From the NCBI GenBank assembly GCA_034620365.1, contig JAQGEQ010000354.1, positions 1,302,001 through 1,366,000 of the forward strand: a DNA stretch of 64,000 bases, in the 5' to 3' direction. Both the position numbers and the translations under genes were made by a program. Source of the DNA: Pegea sp. RAD2-039 (Eukaryota; Chordata; Thaliacea; Salpida; Salpidae). The notes under the pieces were generated by a model that was given only the letters and a program-made list of their open reading frames with translations, searched no databases and was not told where the DNA came from. Below, piece after piece: positions 1-12,800 of this stretch. The first letter of the stretch is position 1; each line of letters starts with the position of its first letter.

Positions 1-2464
1 TAGTTGATCTTATTCTTTTCTTGAAACTATTCTGTCCCATATTTTTCAAAGTTATAATGACAAACTTTTAGAAGCTATTTTCTCAAATGTTTTTTATTTC
101 TAAATATTCTTCAATTTTTTGTTAGAAAACTGATCGAATTTTGATACAAATTCAGTTAAGTATTAATTTAGTTAATTTGCAGTAAATAAATATTTATTTT
201 TGTAATGAGTTTATTGAAAGTAACGAACAAAAATAAATGTGAAAATAAAAGTTTTAGAATTATTGCTACAAATACTGAAAAGTTGATTTTCCAATTAAAC
301 TATTCGCATTAATTATTAATTGATTTTTAAGTAAAATGTAATTTCTTTAGTCACGTTAAGAAAATTTAATTAAATTTATATAAAAGTCAAGCCAAGAGAA
401 GAATAAGATTTTATCTTTGATTTCCATTTTCAGCTAGTTTTGTTTAGATTTAAAATCAATTAGCTTTTTCTGAGAAAACTCAGTTAGTCTGAAAGAAAAT
501 AGATAAAAATAAAACACAAGAGTGTTCAAATATTGAAATTTATTTAACATTTGAATAAAATCAGTTTAATAAAATCTATCTTCGACGTAACCATAATTTG
601 TTAAATCTTTTTTTATCTGCAGTTAGAAATTGATTGATAATTTCATAGTTTGAAAAAAAGTCTATAAGAAAGTTTTGTTTTTAAAATTTATAAAAAAAAG
701 TAAGGATTTTATTTCGTAAAAGTCGTTTACTTCATAGTTTTAGAACAGTCTTGTATTTTATAAAGACGTTTGTGGTCATGAGGAAATTCCAAAAAACGTT
801 TTTCTGAAGATAAACAGTTAGGTTATTGTAAAAATGACAGAAACTGATTTTTGCTCTTTTTATTGAATTTATAATGAAAGCTGCTATCACTTTCTTTTGT
901 TTTAAAACTAGTTTTTAAACTCCCTTTGAAACTTAGAAATTAATCATCAAAGTATATAAAATATTTGAAAAAACGTCCTTTTTGACCTTACTAGTGAAAG
1001 ATCTGTTGAAAAATTTGATAAATATTTACATCAATACAGGAAATATAATCATCATTTTACATAACTTATGCAAATAAACTAAACTCGTATGTTGAAATTT
1101 TGTTTCTCCATACCTATTAGGAAAAGAAACTTAATCTAATAATTATATAGAAAAGCTTTCGTAACAAACGCTAACTTGTAAGAGAAAATTTAAATAATAA
1201 ATTAAATAATGTTTTAAATTGTAACGCTTACAAACCTTTTTTGTATATAAAATTTAAGTTCAAATAGTTGATATACATTTATATCATAGTTAAAGCTTGA
1301 GTCTTTATGTTTTTTAAATATTTAAACAAATTAAAGAATCATTTGTGCTAAATAATTTTGATATGATTAATTATGTAAATTGCAAAACAAAGATGTTGAT
1401 TTCTGTGCAACTTTTGGGTAATAATTTTGAATTATTTTTTGCAGTAATTGATTTTAAAGAAAGCTATTTGTAAGAAACTTTTTTGGGGTCTTTAGTCTTA
1501 ACTTTGATTCATTTATCCCTAAGCTAACTTTGTGTTAACCAATTTTGTTTTTTTCTTCCAACTTATAAGTTAAATATGTAATAATATAATTATATGTTTT
1601 GAGGACTACTGAAATGCCATGTGTTACATCTTTTGCTTTCTATATTTTTGACTAAATAGATGTTAATTGTGAGAATGTGTGTTAGCGAGAGGTACTCTCT
1701 TTACGCACCCTTCTTCGCGTTTATTGTAATAAATAAATTAATGAATGTCAGAAGTATTCTTATACTCAAAAATTTTCAAATTTGAAATAAAGGAAGTTTA
1801 AAAGATTAATAATGAACTTAAATATTGAAATATCTAAACAAACTAATATATGCTACAAATGATATATTAAAAAAGATTAATTTGTGAAGATCAACATAAA
1901 TTAGAGATTGAAATCAAGTTACATCTTTTATGTAAACCAGAAAACCTCTTTTTTAATAAATTTAAGGAAATTTATTACGACTGGAACAGATTTCGATGAT
2001 AAAACGTTGATATTCTAATTAGATTTAAAAATTAAAATAAAATATTGTTGTTAAAGTTTGAAATCAACTTTTACTATAAATCTGTGTTCAAATTTAAACT
2101 TGCAAATATTTGCAAAATAAATCTTTCTTGACTTAATCTTGTTGACTAAAGAGTTCTATACTAAAGTGACTTTTTATTAAACTCATCAAACATAAGCTTT
2201 CACTAAAATCAAAGATTATAAGATATTTATCCCAAAGACACAGAATAAATCTCAAGTGATATTACGAACCTTTTAGTAAAAATCATCTTGGAAAGGTAAA
2301 TTTATCTAACTTCTAATATCTTAATTAGTTCGAAATTTGTGAAAATGTTTTATTTCTAATTTTGTATTTTCAGTAAATTGTAATTTAAATATTCAAAATT
2401 ATTGAGTTTGTAATTGAATCAGAAGTGGAACTTTATAGAATGATTTCACAAATTGCTAAGAAAC
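1..2464. other. Gene-free AT-rich flank
   Basis: No convincing exon was found on either strand. The only structured element is one copy of a dispersed repeat near 1595-1742, listed separately. The right edge is set by the ECH1 stop codon; its 3' UTR and poly(A) signals must lie in the last few hundred bases, where several AATAAA-like strings on the minus strand prevent a unique choice. Confidence 0.6.
1595..1742 (-). repeat. Dispersed repeat, copy A
   Basis: Read on the minus strand, this copy shares most of about 150 bp with blocks near 54952 and 57695. Shared landmarks are TTTATTACAATAAACGCG, then GAGAGTACCTCTCGCTAAC, then ATATAGAAAG, then a GTAGTCCTC-like end. It has no coding capacity and no obvious RNA polymerase III boxes. 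The size and dispersal suggest a short non-autonomous mobile element (MITE or SINE class), but target-site duplications were not established and the ends are approximate. Confidence 0.6.
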
Positions 2465-4878
2465 TTATAACTTAGAAAACTTAACATCTGAAGGCTTCTT
2501 TTTCATCAACAAAGCTTGTGCTGATTTCATTAAATCTTCTGTTTGGAGCATCGATGCATTCCAAGAACGCTACAAAAAAAATTTAATTCAATAAAATCTA
2601 GAAATAAACAAAGTTTTTAACAATTATAAAATCTATTTACTATAAATTGAAGTCCTTCGTCTACAGAATGATCTCTTGAATAATTTAGATTTAATTTGAT
2701 ACTTTGAACTGCTATAGGACTTTTACTAGCAATTTCGACAGCCAGATCAATTGCTGCTTGCATCAACGCATCTTTATCAGGGTATACTTTACTAAATACA
2801 AATAAAATTATTTAATAAACAATCATGTTATCTCAATCATTCACCTCACTAATCCACACTCTTTAGCCTCTTCAGCTTTTAATCTTCTTCCTGTATAACA
2901 CAACTCACGAACCAAACTATCGTTCCCAATAATCTTTGTGAGTCTTTGAAGAGAACCAAGATCAGCTGCAAGTCCTACATCAACTTCCTAAAAACTAAAC
3001 CACTCATCATCGGTGACAGAAAAAAGATAACTTACTTTAACAGAGAAAAATGCGTCATCAGTACAAAGCCGTATATCACAGGCTGTTACAGTGTCCACCC
3101 CACCACCAATACATGGTCCGTGGACAGCTGATATAACTGGTTTCAAGCACTATAAGCTGAGAGTTAAATGATTTAAGATCTGATAATTTTGTCACCTTAT
3201 CAATTGATGTACAACTATCTTGAGCAATACCGATAAATTTGTGAAGAAAGAAAGCGTGTCTTGCTACATCTGTATCCTTCTCCCGAGGAAGAGACTTGGC
3301 AGCTTCCATTAAATCCAATCCTAGAAAGTATTTCAGTCTTTTTTATGTGACCAGTCACTAATTGAGAAATTATTTCACCTGCTGTAAACATTCTTCCTTT
3401 TCCTGAGAGAACAATTGCTCTTACATCTTTGTCTGATCCTGCTTTTGTAAACACATCAGACATTTCTTCCCACATCTTTACATTCATTGAGTTCAACTTG
3501 TCAGGCCTGAATATTAAATGATGTCAATAAAACTCATTTCAAACAAAATAATTTCAATTTTAAATAATTTGAATTTCTATTAGGTTAGATGTACACATAA
3601 AGCAGTAAATTTTAAAATCTATTAAGATTGTTTTCAAGTTGCTGTCATCTCAAAGTGTTTTTAAGTCATTTGTGCATTTTGTAATTTGCGTTATTCACAT
3701 CATAATCAATTCAATAATAAATTGATTCAACCTTCTAATTATAGGTTAGGGTAGCTTTAAGGTTGTTTTAGAAGAAACAAAGGCAAAGGAAGTAAATGTA
3801 GACATTGATAGATAAAAAAAAATCCCATATAACAACATCTCAGAAGATTTAAAGGACCTTGGAAGAGCCTCATCAGCCCTGGTAGGGGTTCATCAAAGAA
3901 AGGTAAAGTCTTCTGTTGATCTCAAGGTAACTGTTCCAGGTCACAGAGCCACATCACAAAATATCAGAATTAAAGAATAGGGGTATTTTAGCATAATCAA
4001 ATCCCAAATATGAAAGATGTCAACTTTCTTTTTAACTACTTTTTTTGTCTATAAAACTCATTTTAAACTATTTATCTTAATAAGTGTATTTTCATATTTC
4101 ATATTTTCATGTTAACAAATTTCTGTACTTTCTAAGGTAGATAATAGATAAAAATAAATTAAAAATTTAAACAGATGTTTAAAATTATATAAAATGAGAA
4201 ACATTTTCTACAAACTAATCCTTTTAACAGTAAATTATAAACATTAAAATTATATTTGTATGAAAAAATAAAAACAGGGTTATGTTATGTTTCAAAATAA
4301 TATTTGAAATTTTACCTGTTGAATTCTATATGCATCACATAATCTTTTGGAAATGAAACACATAAATGTTCAAATTCATAATTATTACATGAACTTGACA
4401 TCTTTACTTGTTGCAGGTTAACAAAACCTGTTCAAATAAACCATTATTAAATGACTCAATAAATTATAATTCATAAAAAGTACTTCAAAACAAATTTAAT
4501 GAATTAACTAAATGATATTTGAAAAATTCTAATATTTAAATAATAATAAATTTATAAAATTTGTTAAAATTAGATAATTATAAAGATGTTATCAAGAAAC
4601 TAACTTATAACTTTTTAATCAGATTTTTATAATATTTATGAACTCAAAAATGATTTTGATTAATTTTAAAAATAACAACTTTAAAAAATTATTTAGAAAT
4701 AAAAGAATTTATTTCTATATTTGGAAACATTATAGCGTTTATTGAATAGTTTAATAATTGTATCTAATCCGGTTTCTATGAATTACGTTTATCAGCAATT
4801 AGTTGCTTAAATTAAAAAAAATAATTTAATTTATTGTTACATACCTCTAGTGAATACACGGCTAGAAAACCTAAACAT
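2465..4878 (-). CDS. ECH1: Delta(3,5)-delta(2,4)-dienoyl-CoA isomerase, 8 coding exons
   Basis: Crotonase-family enzyme that moves double bonds in dienoyl-CoA so that odd-position unsaturated fatty acids can be beta-oxidised. Exons in transcript order: 4878-4845, 4427-4316, 3506-3379, 3320-3196, 3149-3036, 2987-2845, 2791-2641, 2569-2465; 912 nt, 303 aa (human 328). All junctions keep frame. Visible motifs are the oxyanion-hole FTAG, then [21 protein letters not shown] (the acidic residues of the family active site are kept) and the C-terminal [11 protein letters not shown] block. Residues 1-20 are Arg- and Phe-rich without acids, like a mitochondrial presequence, and the last residues are SKL, a peroxisomal PTS1 signal, so dual targeting is likely, as for the mammalian enzyme. 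It is tandem with the V-ATPase gene about 2 kb upstream of its start, on the same strand. Confidence 0.93.
3745..3975. other. GC-richer island in ECH1 intron 2
   Basis: Inside the 808-bp second intron, about 230 bp is clearly less AT-rich than its surroundings. From about 3835 to 3980 the plus strand has an open frame of roughly 45 codons without a start (it includes [11 protein letters not shown] and [13 protein letters not shown]) ending at TAG. I do not recognise it. It could be a decayed exon or retrocopy, or a mobile-element fragment. Confidence 0.35.
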
Positions 4879-6890
4879 TTTACCCTCTTTAAAAATTGTA
4901 ACTGATAAAAACAAATAAAAATTAAGATGTCAATAACAAAGTTCACAACAAAGTTCCCTAAATCGAAATATTTACTTTCTAGTCATCTAGTTAAACTAAT
5001 ATATTTTTTTATATTTCAAGTTATCAACAATCATTTAAAATCAAATGACTCTTGGGTAATATAAAGATTAAAATACACTTGCTGAAACTCAATTTAAATC
5101 CTTTTAAAACAAAAAACTTTAGAAAAATCTTCATTTATGTTTAGTCTGAATTTGTCTTAAACTATAAAAAAAACTTCCACCAATCCTATTATTAAACTAA
5201 TATAAAAGAGTCAGAAATTATAATTTTTACAAATAGCAAGATTATTCTTAAAATGAGTATTCTGCATAACAATATCATTTTCAACTCATGATAACGCGCC
5301 AAGGAAGAATAAAAAAGTACTCTAAACGAACAACTTATTAAAGCCAGAAAAAAGTTAAGCAACTTTTCCATCAGAAATGATATAAAGTTGATTTCTAGAT
5401 GACTTATTTTTAAAAGTATAAGAGGGTAATATATAAAATTTTCGTTGTTCTTTGCATACCAGATGTGCATAAAGTCACTGAAATTAATCGGTTAAACTTG
5501 AAATAATCGAAAGTTTAAAATGATTAGTTACCTTTAAATAAAAGCTTCTTCTTTTTTAAATCTTGGTATAAAAATATTGTCAAGAAAAATCTCACACTTA
5601 TTCTTTTAATAAAAAGCAAATATTTTGTGAAAGACTTTTGAAAATGAGTCTTAAGTATTTATAGCTATATTAGCCAATCAAAAGAACGCAATCTACAGAA
5701 GCTGAAATGTTAACGTAAAAAACATTTTAAAATAAAGATGAAGTTATTAAAACTGTTTGCTTCTTTAATATAGTTAAATTATATCCAATTGTTTCAAGTT
5801 GGTGTATACTGCTTGATGTTTTTAAGTTGTGCGTATCACAGCTGTAAAACTATCTTTATATAGTGAGAATTAGGTTTATATCTGGCTTCTAAAACGTTAC
5901 AATAGTGGTTTAAATTTTGTTCTATACATTCTTAAATAAAAATAGCAGAAAGAAAATAAAAACAATATGCAATCTCACATGTATAACAAAAATTGTTTTT
6001 ACGATGACCAGAAGATGTACAAACTACCATCAAATATTTTGATTAAGTACAACTAGAAGCAAGCGAGTTTTAATCATTGTAAACTACTTTTAGAAAAACA
6101 ATCCTCTTATAAAGACAGAATTCAAAATTTATTAGTATTTATCAGTAATTTGTGGAATAAAAAAGTTGGCAACACTTTAATCTTAACTTGTAATCGTAAA
6201 TCTTTCTTTCGCATAGAAAGACCACATGAATAAAACAGCTGTTTCAATAACTATTTGGAATTAACTTCGTTTCAACTAGCTTTAAGTACAAATTTAATTT
6301 CTTTTCTAACCCAATTATTTTTATCCTTGAAATATTTTTAGATCAAGTTTTCTAAAGTTTTTATTTTTTAGGTTTTAAAAGTAAACGCCGAAAATTCCTT
6401 CAATATCTGGATTAATTGGGTTTTTTAAAACCTGGCACCGTTGACCACCAATCGTAAATTTATTGACAAAAATTAAACTTGAAAAACTGTTTGAAATGGG
6501 TTTGAAAAGGTTTGAATGGGGGCAGTACACCGGAACTATTTGATTTTTGAACAATTGATTTGTAATTAAACAATTGCAGAATTCTCAAACCAAATTTCTT
6601 CTTTTGTTTTCATGATGATTTAACTAAAAAATGTCATCAAATCTGAGAACAATTGATTTATTTCTGAATATGTCGAAATGATGAAGAGTTGAGAGTTAAA
6701 AGTAACAAGAGATCACTGATAAAGAAGTCCCAGATGCTTCATGTTCTTCAACTAGGACGGAGAATTTGATGAAAATTTATAGAAGTACAACAACAAGCAT
6801 GCAATTGTAAGAAATTTGAGTAGACATGCTAAGTAGGAAAGATAGATGAAAATTTGATTAAAATGAGACATTAAATGATGAAGAGTTGAT
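4879..6890. other. Intergenic, no gene seen
   Basis: AT-rich spacer between the ECH1 start and the V-ATPase a stop, both minus strand. It must contain the ECH1 promoter and the V-ATPase 3' UTR. The one open frame near 5200-5470 is low-complexity and matches nothing. A TGCATG on the minus strand at 6798-6803 lies just past the V-ATPase stop. Confidence 0.6.
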
Positions 6891-9800
6891 TTATTCTTCG
6901 ACATTTCCTTCAACTATAAGCGTGAACGAGAACGGAGCAAAGATGTAACCCTCGCCTCGATAAAACTTGCTCTGAAACTCAACCCAATGAAGACGAAGAG
7001 CATGAAGAAAAGCGGACAGTCCTTCCATGATAAGCAAGATGCCGATTGTTAGAAGAGCAAAGAAGCTGAAAAATAGAAATTTAATTAGATGAAGATGAAG
7101 TGATGAAGAAATATTTACATAAATGTCAAAAAGTTGACAATAGGACCAATAGTGGCTGAACTGGCAAGACCAATATGCATGACCATGGTCCACAGGACTT
7201 CGGACAATTCTATGGAAATAAAAATTGAAATTTTGATGATTTAAAAAAAGATGTTGAAACCTGAATGAGCAAGACTTAGAGCCCACAGACGGAGATATGA
7301 TGCAGTATGCGAGATACAACTCAAACTAAACTCGATTGTATGAATAATTTGAAGAATCATGATTTCACTAAACGCCACCTGAAAGATAAAAGAGGATAAG
7401 ATGAATCTCATAAAAGAATGATCTTACTTCTTCTTCTTCCTCTTCTTCTTCTTCAACAACCTCTGAGGATAGTTGATCGTGAACAACGATAGCGACAGTG
7501 TCTCCTGATTCAGGATAGTCAGCTGGATTCTAAACAAGAATCAGTTTAACATTTCATCATATTTGTAAGGAATCGGTTAGAACAATCTCATGCGATGACG
7601 AGTGGTTAGAAACTTAATAAAAAAGGTGAAAACAAACCGAAGTTTTATTAGTTGAGTGTTCTGTAAAGTTCGGGTTTTCCACATTAGTATGAGAATCATT
7701 GGTAAGTAAGGAATACTACATGCAAGAAATCAAAATAAATGTTGTCTACGTGACATGCGTTAGTTGATGAAGCTACACGAGGTTATTAACATGCTGTTTA
7801 CTTCCAAATTTACCCGAGCTTGTAGTTTTCTGCGGTAGTAGATGATAGCAGGTTTGGCAAGCAACATCCAAGGTAGTGATGTTACAGTTAGAAGAACCAC
7901 AATAACTTGCACAATTGATTGACCATCATATAACCAAGTGAACTGTTCTTTAGATGGTGGGGTGAACATAAACATGTTGATCAGACCGATCAGTAAGCTG
8001 GGAGCGCTCTTTAAGGATGAGGAGTTTAATATTTTAGTAATTGATTTGCTGATGTTGGTTTACCGAAGGTTCTTTCCAAATGATCCATTTATAGATGATG
8101 ATGATACACATATATCCGACAATACACCACAAGAAAAGCATTTGTGGAATCCACTCACAGAATATCGCAAGTTTGTTTTTGAAGTATCTTTAACGAGAAG
8201 AGTTTTAGATTGGATTTGAGATCAGATCACTCACAAATGGTTGAAGAGGCTGAGAGTTAACCCGAAGAACATTTGAGTCATTCCAAAGATGATTGCACTC
8301 TTCATCTTGTAGCTGTTTTGAAATGTGATTTTGTTTTCAGCAGATTGCCAGATCTGTAAAAAGACATAAAAATGAGGGACTTCAAGAAGAAGATAGAGGC
8401 TTACAGGATCCATTCCATAAGGATATGGGTCCCCAGATGCATTAGGATATGGGAAGTCATCTTTATTAGGATATCCTCTAAATATTCCAGGAGCATCTGG
8501 GTTCAACTCGAGTGAACTTAAATTCCGAAGAAGATCGTCACTATAAAAAAATCCAATGATTATGTGTCCAGATGAAGAGGATAAGATCACCTAAAGCCAA
8601 GAGCTGAGACGTTCCAAGCACTTCCAAAGACATTCAAAGATCTCGAAAAACATTCGTTGTAAAGAAAACCGGTGTACATAGAGAAGGCGCCCATCAGAAG
8701 GATTATATAACGTCCTCCAAAGATCATCTCAAAGATCTATCAAATTGATCTATTAGTGTCTGGAAGATTACATGATGAAGATCAACCTCATTTGATTTTG
8801 TTGCTAAGAAATGTTTTTCTCGGACCACAAGGTAGAGGCCGGTAAGGAACATCAATAAGCCGTGTCCTAGATCACCAAACATGACAGCGAAGAGAAATGG
8901 GAAGGTGATGATGGTGAACGGAGCTGTAAAAACAACCATCAAAATAAGAGTTTTGTAAGTTAGAGGTTGGTTGTTGTGTATACAGATGGTTAGAGGTTGG
9001 TTGTTGTGAATAAAGATGGTTTGAGGTTGGTTGTTGTGAATAAAGATGGTTTGAGGTTGGTTGTTGTGAATAAAGATGGTTTGAGGTTGGTTGTTGTGTA
9101 TACAGATGGTTTGAGGTTGGTTGTTGTGTATAAAGATGGTTTGAGGTTGGTTGTTGTGAATAAAGATGGTTTGAGGTTGGTTGTTGTGAATAAAGATGGT
9201 TAGAGGTTGGTTGTTGTGAATAAAGGTGGTTAGAGGTTGGTTGTTGTGTATACAGATGGTTTGATGTTAAGTGTTTGTTGGTGGTTAGTGACACCTAAAG
9301 GTTTCATAACCATTACCACCCACATGTTTAAAAAATACTAAGTTGCGAATTATATGTCAATTATCAGAAGTTAAAGGTTATTGTGACAAATTGTAAACAA
9401 AAAAAGAGACTTTGATTGTTTATGAAATGTTGATAAAGTCAAAAAATTGAAAAAGTTGAAACGAATAAAGTGAACATAAGGTTGTTAAAATCAGTTGGTT
9501 TCGAAATATTAAAAAGTCATATGATGTGATGAGTTGTAAAAAGAAATTGTTGATACAGAATTTTTATTTACTTTATTGACCTTTATTCAGTTTCGTAATC
9601 AAACATAAAAAAATATTTGTTTAAACATCGAACCTGGGTTAACTTCTTGGTAAGTAGCAACACCAAATGCATCAATCATGCCTTGAAAGCTTGAAGAGAA
9701 GTTGTTTGTTCTGTTGTAAGTTGGGGGTGATTCCTTAACCTCTACTTGCTGAAGAATAGATGGTACAGACGAACCACTAGTCTCCTTAATATTAGAAAAT

Positions 9801-12800
9801 AATTCAAATTAGTTGGAAAGTTATTTGGTTGTGAAAAAACTACCGTTCCATTTCTAAGTGCTTCTTGAATCTGTCCAAGGTCTTTAACTGGACACCAGCA
9901 TTTGGCAATTAAACATTTCTCAGCAATATTGACATTAAACAAGTTAAGTGTGTGATAGATAGCTTTAATCTTACGAATCTATAAGAATAAATGAAGATTA
10001 GATTTTGAAAGAAGTCTAAAAAGGTGACCTTGATGAACCAAGTTCGAATACTCGATGAAACTTGAGAAAGAACCAACCTTCTGTGATCTTCTGTTTGATT
10101 AAGAACCTATTTTAAATATGAAACCATCAAAAAGGTTATAACAACAAACACCAAATGGAACAACATCAAACGCAAATTGTTACTTTAATTTGTTTAGATA
10201 AAGCATGCAAGCCGACTAAGTGTTTAATAGACAATGTTTTATGGAATGCCAGGGGTTTGGAACATTGATTATTGCTACAATTAAATTGATTAAAGGAAGG
10301 GAGGGAGGTAACATGCATTATTGTAGTTCAACAAAATCATAAAAAAATCGAGAAATAATTTACAACAAAATTGCCAATTTGTTAGATTTAAATCGAAAAA
10401 TTAGTTGCTTCAAATTGTCACCAGCTTAGACACAATTAGAATACTGTTGAAGTGATGCAAGTGAAGCTAAAAATATGATTTGATCTCCCAAAACATTTTC
10501 AAATACTCATCAGTAACTGTGTGATGATAAAAGCAGCGTTCCTTTCATGCAATCACATACATGCTATTAATTAATCTTAGTTGTTTGTGTAAGAGAATTA
10601 GGACGAATTTGATGAAGTCAATTACAGTTTGTAAGTCTTCGATCCTCGTCATCACACCCATCGCGATTTCTTTTCTTTCTTGCGCGTTGTCAGGACATGG
10701 ATAAACTGTTGCGTGCAACCTGTTTGGCAGCAAATATCAACCAACTATCTTTTATGTTTTGTTTTATCAACTTAAATAAACTTTTCAGGGTTGGTTTTTT
10801 GGGTGGATTTTTGTTAAAACCCTGACGCTTTCTTACATGTAAAGAGCAAGATACTACAAATGAATGAAACTAAGACTACTGCAAGAAACACAGAGATGAC
10901 AGAACTAAAAATCTCTAAAAAGACATTAAAACTGGCACTTAAAGATGTAAATAAAAAATAAGGACAATATACAAAAGTGAAGATACCAACAGTAATTCCA
11001 AACATATAATTGCTCAAAAGGTTTGTGAAGGTGTTTTTAAGTTTATCAAATAGAAAAAGCTGTGATAATGATGATAGTGCTGATGCCAAACAGAAGTGAA
11101 ATTTGAGAGACATCAATAATTTTTGCTTGTTTTGCTTTTTTACAAATTATTTTGCTTCGTCATTATGTGACTTCTATCAAAGCTAACATGATAAAAGAAG
11201 TTTTAAGATTCAGTTTTGAGTACTTTTAATTGTTCTGTTTTGTTTCTTCTTGTTTTTCATTTAAATATTTGAAAATACGAAGCATGCTTGTGTTAGTCTG
11301 ACCAATTTCAAACAACTTGAGTGAGATCTGAGCTAAAACTTCTACTTCAGTTGGTTGGAAACTAACAATTCATGCAAAATTCAATAAAAAAAAAGCAAAT
11401 TAATCATAGCAATTGAAATAGTTGATCGAACTAACAACCTGAATTACTGGTTGTTGTTCTTATTTGTCTACAATTTGTTTTTACAAAAAACTCAACAAAT
11501 CTCTAATTGCTATCATAGATAAAAAATCAGATTAAATTTGAAAAATCTACAAAATTATAAGATTCTGGCATTCCTTCAAAACATTGGCAGCAAATTAAAA
11601 AAAAGATTTAAAAAAACTGAATTTTCATGCAAAAGAAAGCATCAGGGTTTGTCACCAAGAGAGGTTTACCAATTGCAAGTCTTGTAGTTTAGATGTAACA
11701 GTTCTTTCAAGATCATGATAGCCTTCATGACGGGAATCCGGGATGGGGTAGAGTGAGACCTTTAACCTGTTCATTCAACTAATCACTTGTTACCTGATCT
11801 ACAGCTAGTTGAGTCTCGATAAAACTAATTTAGAAAATAATCGAATAAACTTCATCACTAACCCTTCGCAGATTTTGCGGACTCGATTTTGGAGTTGATC
11901 TCCTTGGAAAAAGACCAAGAAGACGGATTTTTGAACCAAATCACCCTAAAAAGGATTGATGATTTGAAAAGATTAGTTATAGAAGATCAGTTACTGTTAA
12001 TGGATCTTCTAGAGGAACATCGATTTCAGCATGACGAAGAAAGACATTTCCTCTGCAGGCTCTCCATAAGATCTTCTCAAAAAGAGGCAGTTTTTCACGA
12101 AGGATGACTCCAGCGACGAATCTGATGATAGATTCAAGTTTTATGGATTTTCTTGTAGATTTATCTATTTGTAGATTTTTTAAGTGATCATGCAAAAAAT
12201 CTAATTTTGTGATTCATTTTGAATAAAAACATAAAAAAAATGTCAGTTTTTAGACATGAAGCAAGCTGAACACAAATGTGAACTAAATCATTTTTATTAA
12301 CTAAACGATAAAATAATAAAAAAATTGAAATCAATGAAAAGTAAAAATCATGCAAACATCATCTTCATCAGATCTGTGCTCTTTAAAACTCCCATTTTCA
12401 TCTTAAAACTTTCCATTTTGAAAGATTAACAAATATGTAACTCACCCTAATCCTGTTAGTAAGTTACCAACATCAATAAGAACCTCTCGATCACAAGAAG
12501 GAGTATCCATCTAGAATATGAAGAATTGACTACTAAATTTCATTTTTATCTAATCTTCAAATTATCTTCCAGTTTTTAACGACCATCTCTGACATGACAA
12601 GTTTCTATTGAAACTGAATCTTAAAAGAACCAGGTTTAGGGCCCCAACCAAACCTCAAGTAAACACTACATTCGAACTACAACAAAAAGTGAACCACTAA
12701 ATCATGCATTTAAAGACAGGCTACAAAGTCGTGCTAACAACCAAACCTCTACAGAATGGACTCCAAACTAAACTTACCCAACTTTAGTATAACGGCTTGT

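Noticed and set aside
3960..4320. Search for an alternative ECH1 exon in intron 2
   Set aside because: The frame joins perfectly between 4316 and 3506 without any extra exon.
7938..8219. 93-aa plus-strand frame across V-ATPase exons
   Set aside because: It is antisense to exons 16 and 17 and the short intron between them, which are strongly supported by membrane-domain motifs.
8872..9294. 140-aa minus-strand and 68-aa plus-strand open frames of near-perfect 10-residue repeats
   Set aside because: They come from the 30-bp minisatellite, whose period is a multiple of three; they lie inside a V-ATPase intron and continue into out-of-frame exon sequence.
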